From Planctomycetales bacterium (GTDB taxonomy: Bacteria; Planctomycetota; Planctomycetia; Gemmatales; Gemmataceae), in assembly GCA_020054355.1 (NCBI GenBank), contig JAGVLI010000575.1, positions 1-8,735 on the forward strand: 8,735 nucleotides of DNA, written 5' to 3'. The first letter of the stretch is position 1; every line of letters begins with the position of its first letter. A program made the position numbers and the translations under genes. Below the pieces are notes generated by a model, which did not search any database, was not told the DNA's origin, and was given only the letters and a program-made list of their open reading frames with translations. Of this stretch, positions 5,283-8,735 are shown one piece after another.

Positions 5283-5906
5283 TTCCGCAACCACCATCGC
5301 AAAGATGGTCGCGTCCGCGAAAACATGAACGAGCACCGGCGCCGCCAATCCTCTCACCCAGTTCCGTAACCAGCCCAGCATCAGACCGTAAATTGCCGCC
5401 AGCACCACGCCCCAGCCACCCATCGGGTAGCCCTGATAATGGGCGAATCCAAAGATGACTGCCTGGATCAAGAGCGCCGTCGTCGGGCGAAACTGCGATT
5501 CCAGGGCATCCTGCAAAACGCCGCGAAACCCCAACTTTTCCAGCAGCGCGTTCAGCAGCGAAAAGAAAACTCCGAACAGCAGCAACTTGCCGCCGGTGGT
5601 GACGGGAAACTGCGCGCGCAAATGCGCCAGGTCGGGGTTGAAGAGGGACTGAAAGAGCAGCAAGGCAGCGGAGGCGATCAGGACGATGCCGCCAGCCACC
5701 GCCAGGACGCGCCCATCGAAACGGCCCAGGCGCAGCCAGGCGACAGAGCGGCGCAGCGGCGGGACGAGCAGCACCACACCGGCATAGCCGAGCAAGGGAA
5801 CCGCGAAATGCCAGGGCCAGCGCATCAGGCCAGGAAGCAGAGTCGGCAGCGGAGTGAATATCAACAGCAGCCCACCATGCAGGGCGCGCCAACCGCGGTC
5901 GTTCAT
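5274..5906 (-). CDS. CPBP family intramembrane metalloprotease-like protein
   Basis: This 210-residue, very hydrophobic protein has about six to seven predicted membrane helices. It carries the three motifs of the CPBP/Abi (Rce1-like CAAX protease) family: E123-K-L-G-F-R128 in place of the usual EExxxR, F152-GFA-H156 for FxxxH, and H194-VFA-D198 for HxxxN/D. The second glutamate of motif 1 is lysine. The first glutamate and both histidines are kept, so activity is possible but not assured. Family members cleave membrane or prenylated peptides, process bacteriocins, or confer self-immunity; the substrate here is unknown. The ATG at 5906 follows GAGGG closely upstream. It ends inside the last codons of mnmA (9-bp convergent overlap). 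Upstream is a 133-bp gap filled mostly by an inverted hairpin doublet, so read-through from 6040-6957 is uncertain. Confidence 0.88.
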   Translation of the reverse strand: MNDRGWRALHGGLLLIFTPLPTLLPGLMRWPWHFAVPLLGYAGVVLLVPPLRRSVAWLRLGRFDGRVLAVAGGIVLIASAALLLFQSLFNPDLAHLRAQFPVTTGGKLLLFGVFFSLLNALLEKLGFRGVLQDALESQFRPTTALLIQAVIFGFAHYQGYPMGGWGVVLAAIYGLMLGWLRNWVRGLAAPVLVHVFADATIFAMVVAESR

Positions 5907-5947
5907 AGGCCCTCGCCTGCGCGGCTAGTGCTTAATCGAGCGGCTTC

Positions 5948-6020
5948 TTGCCCGTGGGTCACGATTCCAATCGTGACAGGCGGCGCGGTTGTCACGATTG
6001 GAATCGTGACCCACGAGCAA
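5948..6020. repeat. Inverted hairpin doublet 3 (REP/BIME-like), with outer short inverted repeat
   Basis: The core arms 5956-5978 and 5990-6012 are perfect 23-bp inverted copies with an 11-bp spacer. Allowing one mismatch they extend to 31 bp (5948-5978 and 5990-6020). Each arm is itself a palindrome, with 9-nt halves GTCACGATT and AATCGTGAC around CC (left, 5958-5977) or GG (right, 5991-6010). Outside the arms, TAGTGCT at 5926-5932 is matched by AGCACTA at 6036-6042, framing a 117-bp unit. The right outer repeat covers the stop codon of the cobalamin-binding gene. No clear target-site duplication was found. The unit lies between two minus-strand genes. Confidence 0.85.
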
Positions 6021-6039
6021 ACCGTGCCTGGAAGTAGCA

Positions 6040-6957
6040 CTAAGAGAGTGGTTGCCAGCCGCTGCCTTGATGACCGAAAGAGAACGCGCCGGGATGCAGC
6101 ACTTCGGCCAGGATTTCGAGCGATTCGACCAGGCGCGGTCCGGGCCGATTGAAGTACTGGTTGCCATCGGTCAGGAAGACTCGCCGCTGTCGCACCGCTC
6201 GCAGGTCGGGCCACTCTGGCTTGCACGTCAGCGCGCTCATCTCTACCCGCGCCTTGGGAATGTCCCAACCGCAGGGCATCACGAAGATCGTATCGGGGTC
6301 TTGCCGCACGAACTCTTCCCAGACCAGACGCGGCGAGTGCCTGCCGGGTTCACCAAATAAGAGCTTGCCGCCCGCGTACTCGACCAGTTCCGGCATCCAG
6401 TTGCCCGCCGACATCAGCGGCTCGATCCACTCGATGCACGCCACGGTGGGACAAACGGTTTGCTTCCGGGCGACGACGCCAATCTCGGTTATCCGCCGCT
6501 GAAGCCGCTCGATCAGCGCTTCGCCTCGTTCCGGAGCGTTCAGCGCCTCGGCCACCCGGCGAATGTCGGCCCAAACGTCGTTCAAGGCATTCGGGGCCAG
6601 GGAAACGATCATCGGTCTGGCATCCAGCCAATCGCACACGGCCAGCTCGACGTCCTTCTGGCTGACCGCACAGACCTCACACTGGGTTTGCGTGACGATC
6701 ACGTCGGGCCGCAGTTCGCGCAGCTTGTCCGCATCGACCCGATAGACCGAGAGCGCTTGCTGCAAGACCTCACGCACGCGCTGGTCGATCTCCGCGCTGC
6801 TGCCGTCAATGTTGAACTTCGGCTCGGTGCAGCCGGGCAAGCGCTTTACCGAAAGCGGAAAATCGCATTCGTGGGAACGGCCGACCAGTTGCTCTTCAAA
6901 GCCGAGCGCGCAAACGATCTCGGTGGCACTGGCGATCAGGGAGACGATACGGGGCAT
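6040..6957 (-). CDS. Cobalamin-binding / BtuF-like protein without signal peptide
   Basis: This 305-residue protein of the periplasmic-binding-protein type III (BtuF/FepB, COG0614) fold matches the subgroup usually annotated as cobalamin-binding protein. The N-terminus MPRIVSLIASATEIVCALG is the characteristic first strand and helix. HECDFP (29-34), a TQCEVCAV cysteine pair (91-98), the central IEWIEPLMSAGNWMPE (175-190) and YFNRPGPR (268-275) are further hallmarks. No signal peptide or lipobox is present, so it is probably cytoplasmic and need not be an importer component; no permease or ATPase is adjacent. The start at 6957 is preferred because family members begin this way; the frame is open to 7026, but the extra 23 residues are low-complexity and would overlap the upstream gene. 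No strong Shine-Dalgarno precedes 6957. It follows the 6993-8735 gene by 35 bp on the same strand and is likely co-transcribed. Confidence 0.87.
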   Translation of the reverse strand: MPRIVSLIASATEIVCALGFEEQLVGRSHECDFPLSVKRLPGCTEPKFNIDGSSAEIDQRVREVLQQALSVYRVDADKLRELRPDVIVTQTQCEVCAVSQKDVELAVCDWLDARPMIVSLAPNALNDVWADIRRVAEALNAPERGEALIERLQRRITEIGVVARKQTVCPTVACIEWIEPLMSAGNWMPELVEYAGGKLLFGEPGRHSPRLVWEEFVRQDPDTIFVMPCGWDIPKARVEMSALTCKPEWPDLRAVRQRRVFLTDGNQYFNRPGPRLVESLEILAEVLHPGAFSFGHQGSGWQPLS

Positions 6958-6961
6958 CGGT

Positions 6962-6979
6962 TGCAAAGCCGCAAGCGGC
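6962..6979 (-). repeat. 18-mer hairpin repeat at a gene junction, copy 2
   Basis: Read on the minus strand this is the same GCCGCTTGCGGCTTTGCA found at 3602-3619. It occupies half of the 35-bp gap between the large membrane protein gene and the cobalamin-binding gene, ending 4 bp before the chosen start codon. Its small stem occupies the place where a ribosome-binding site would be expected, which may explain why no Shine-Dalgarno is seen. Confidence 0.55.
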
Positions 6980-6992
6980 CCCTCGGGAGCGG

Positions 6993-8735
6993 TTAGACGA
7001 GGCCCCAGCGGCGGCGCAGCACCCATTCGATGCTCAGCACCGCCACGAACAGCAGGAAGAACAGGACCATGAAGCCCGACAGCCGATTGCTCCGCCAGTC
7101 CGGCCAGAGTTCGACCTTTTGCCCGCGCTGCGGCAATGGCTGGTTTCGCAAGTCCGCCAGGAAGGCCGGCAGGTCCTCAGCCCTCATGGCTTTGCCGCCG
7201 CCGGCGTTGGCCAGTCGGGCCAGGAACTCGTGGTCGGCTGCCTGCCGGGCCATCTCGGCGGTGTCCTGGTAGACGAGAAAGCGCGACGAGGCTTCGCCGT
7301 TGATGTCTTGCCCGTCGGCATCCTTGCCTCGGGCGCGGACCGCGATCTTGTACTCGCCCGCCAGTTCGGTCCGCACGAAGACGCCGCGCTGCCCGGCCGC
7401 TTCCCGGTTGGTCGTCAGTCCGTGTTCGACCTGGTTCGGGCCGATGACTTTCACGTTGAATTCGGCGTCGTGCAAGTCCAGCCCGCTCTTGCCGCGCAGG
7501 CCCAGCGTGAAGCCGAGCTTATCGCCGGCGGGGATACGGCGGGCATCGGGCTTGATCCAGACGTTGCCGGTCGCTTCTTCTTGCTTGGCCAGCCAGAGCG
7601 CGATTTGTTTCCAGAACTGACCGTGCATGGCCACGCCGTCGCGCGATTTGGGCGCGCCCAGGTTGACCCATTTCCAGGTTTCATCGCCCGCAAACACCAG
7701 CACCCGCCCGCTGCCCACTTCCTGACTCACCAGCAGCGGCGCTCCGGTGAGGGCATCGTTGGCTCGCGCCAGGACGATCGCTTGCAGCTTGGGCCGACCC
7801 ATGCGTGTCAGCCCGGTGAAGCGCGGCAAGTCCTCGCGCTCCCACATCGCCTGGCTTTTCTTAGGGTCCGCGGCCAACCGCATCACGAATTGATCGATCC
7901 CCTGCCGGGTGGGCACCATGCGAATGGCCGTTTCGAGCTGATCGCTTTCGCTCAGGTCTACTGGCAGGATGTCGGCCAGCGGTTTGCCAAAGGTCTTCCA
8001 GTCGCTGTTGCCGAAGGTGTCTCGGCCGCCGAGCATCATCAGGCCGGTGCCGTGGTTGACGACTTGGTCGCGAATGCGCGTCAGCACCGCCGGGTCGCCC
8101 CCGGACAATCGCCGGGCCGAGATGTCTCCGAGGATGATGACGTCGTAATGCTGTTTGTCGAAGCGGAACACCGCCGCTTCCGACTGCGAGAGCGGCTCGT
8201 CGCTGAGCCGGACCATCTGATCCAGGCGGATGCGCGGATCGGTTAGCGCCCGGCGGATGAAGGTCGGCTCCCAGGCGCGAATCTTGCCCTCGACGTATAG
8301 CACGCTCAGCCCTTCCTTGGCCACGGTGACGAAGGTGCTGATTTCATTATTGCCCTGCACGACTTCGCCGACTTGCGGTTCGACCTTGACCGTGACCTTG
8401 ATCTCGCCCGGCTTGTCCGGCGCGTTGACGGACAACTTGACTTCGTTCCCGGCCGCGCGGGTCAGCCGTTCCTCGACCATCGCTTCCTTCACTTCCTTGT
8501 CGTCGATGAACAGCCGCACCGGCACCAGGGCGTTTTCGTAACCTGGCGCATCGATAACGACGCTGACGGTCAGCTTGTTCTTGACCGGCACCGGCGACGG
8601 CGACGGGGAGATGCTCACCAGGTTGATGTCCTGTTGCTTGGAGGAGGTCGTCGTCTGGCCGAGAGAGAACGTGTGAACCGGGCACGAACGCCGCCGCCAG
8701 CGTTCGGCCTCGCCCGTCGCCAGGAAGCGCGCGCC
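6993..8735 (-). CDS. Large membrane protein with glutamine-amidotransferase-like domain, 5' end cut off
   Basis: The frame is open from the right window edge, so the N-terminus is missing; 580 residues are visible. GTG at 8618 is only an internal valine (DINLVSISPSP). In order: a beta-rich CARDB/Ig-like region (visible residues about 36-140, ending VVQGNNEISTFVTVAKEG); a class I glutamine-amidotransferase-like fold (about 142-260: LSVLYVEGKIRAWEP, YDVIILGDI, GTGLMMLGGRDTFGN, LADILPVDL); a further beta-rich region; a C-terminal membrane helix (about 552-570) and the basic tail RRRWGLV. The nucleophile elbow has Leu/Met where active enzymes have Cys, so it is probably non-catalytic. Proteins of this layout often sit with MoxR ATPase, DUF58 and VWA/BatA genes and carry N-terminal membrane helices or a VWA domain; such genes may lie past the edge (inference). 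It precedes the cobalamin-binding gene by 35 bp. A long plus-strand open frame within it is a shadow. Confidence 0.85.
   Translation of the reverse strand, partial: GARFLATGEAERWRRRSCPVHTFSLGQTTTSSKQQDINLVSISPSPSPVPVKNKLTVSVVIDAPGYENALVPVRLFIDDKEVKEAMVEERLTRAAGNEVKLSVNAPDKPGEIKVTVKVEPQVGEVVQGNNEISTFVTVAKEGLSVLYVEGKIRAWEPTFIRRALTDPRIRLDQMVRLSDEPLSQSEAAVFRFDKQHYDVIILGDISARRLSGGDPAVLTRIRDQVVNHGTGLMMLGGRDTFGNSDWKTFGKPLADILPVDLSESDQLETAIRMVPTRQGIDQFVMRLAADPKKSQAMWEREDLPRFTGLTRMGRPKLQAIVLARANDALTGAPLLVSQEVGSGRVLVFAGDETWKWVNLGAPKSRDGVAMHGQFWKQIALWLAKQEEATGNVWIKPDARRIPAGDKLGFTLGLRGKSGLDLHDAEFNVKVIGPNQVEHGLTTNREAAGQRGVFVRTELAGEYKIAVRARGKDADGQDINGEASSRFLVYQDTAEMARQAADHEFLARLANAGGGKAMRAEDLPAFLADLRNQPLPQRGQKVELWPDWRSNRLSGFMVLFFLLFVAVLSIEWVLRRRWGLV

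Noticed and set aside
6958..7026. Extended N-terminus of the cobalamin-binding protein to 7026
   Set aside because: The extra 23 residues are Pro/Ala/Gly-rich, are not a signal peptide and overlap the end of the upstream gene. The family normally begins at the RIVSL strand.
7119..8246. 375-residue plus-strand frame inside the large minus-strand membrane protein
   Set aside because: The minus-strand frame encodes recognisable domains and a membrane tail. The plus-strand product has a shadow composition rich in His, Gln, Arg and Ala.
8616..8618. GTG at 8618 as start of the large membrane protein
   Set aside because: The frame stays open for 39 more codons to the window edge with a plausible protein sequence, so the gene is truncated by the window rather than starting here.

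Overview
The window is GC-rich, intergenically repeat-rich bacterial chromosome. The gene content and protein style point to a planctomycete, possibly of the Gemmata group: single-helix anchored coiled-coil hypotheticals, a large membrane protein with a glutamine-amidotransferase-like domain ending in EWVLRRRWGLV, and GC-rich hairpin repeats between genes. That placement is inference from style, not from a marker gene. No rRNA, tRNA, CRISPR array, transposase or phage gene was seen.

Layout. Bases 1-220 hold a hairpin, a short direct repeat and a plausible promoter. Bases 221-3590 hold three plus-strand genes (221-1315, 1458-2201, 2730-3590). Each encodes a protein with one N-terminal membrane helix and a long coiled-coil body. 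Their first 33 residues align without gaps (K6, N12 and W33 invariant), so they look like diverged paralogues; the third adds a beta-rich C-terminal domain. A fourth small membrane protein (3642-4007) follows with a highly charged tail built of four decapeptide repeats. This block closes with one weak and one strong terminator hairpin (4003-4087). mnmA follows from its own promoter (4173-5282). It is the only fully recognised housekeeping gene here: the tRNA U34 2-thiouridylase.

The right half is on the minus strand and is read from the right edge leftwards. It holds a large membrane protein cut off by the window end (6993-8735), a cobalamin-binding/BtuF-like protein (6040-6957) and a CPBP (CAAX protease/bacteriocin-processing) membrane protein (5274-5906). 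The CPBP gene converges on mnmA with a 9-bp overlap.

The most striking non-coding signal is a recurring architecture at three intergenic sites (1337-1400, 2233-2291, 5948-6020). Each site has two arms in inverted orientation, and each arm is itself a compact hairpin with a 2-3 nt centre. The sequences differ but the design is the same, resembling REP/BIME doublets. A separate 18-mer hairpin sequence occurs at two gene junctions (3602-3619 and, inverted, 6962-6979). The 528-bp gap before the third coiled-coil gene contains one doublet, a good promoter and a long leader with several hairpins. The best candidate for an undescribed system is the four-gene membrane-anchored coiled-coil block, whose function cannot be read from sequence alone.
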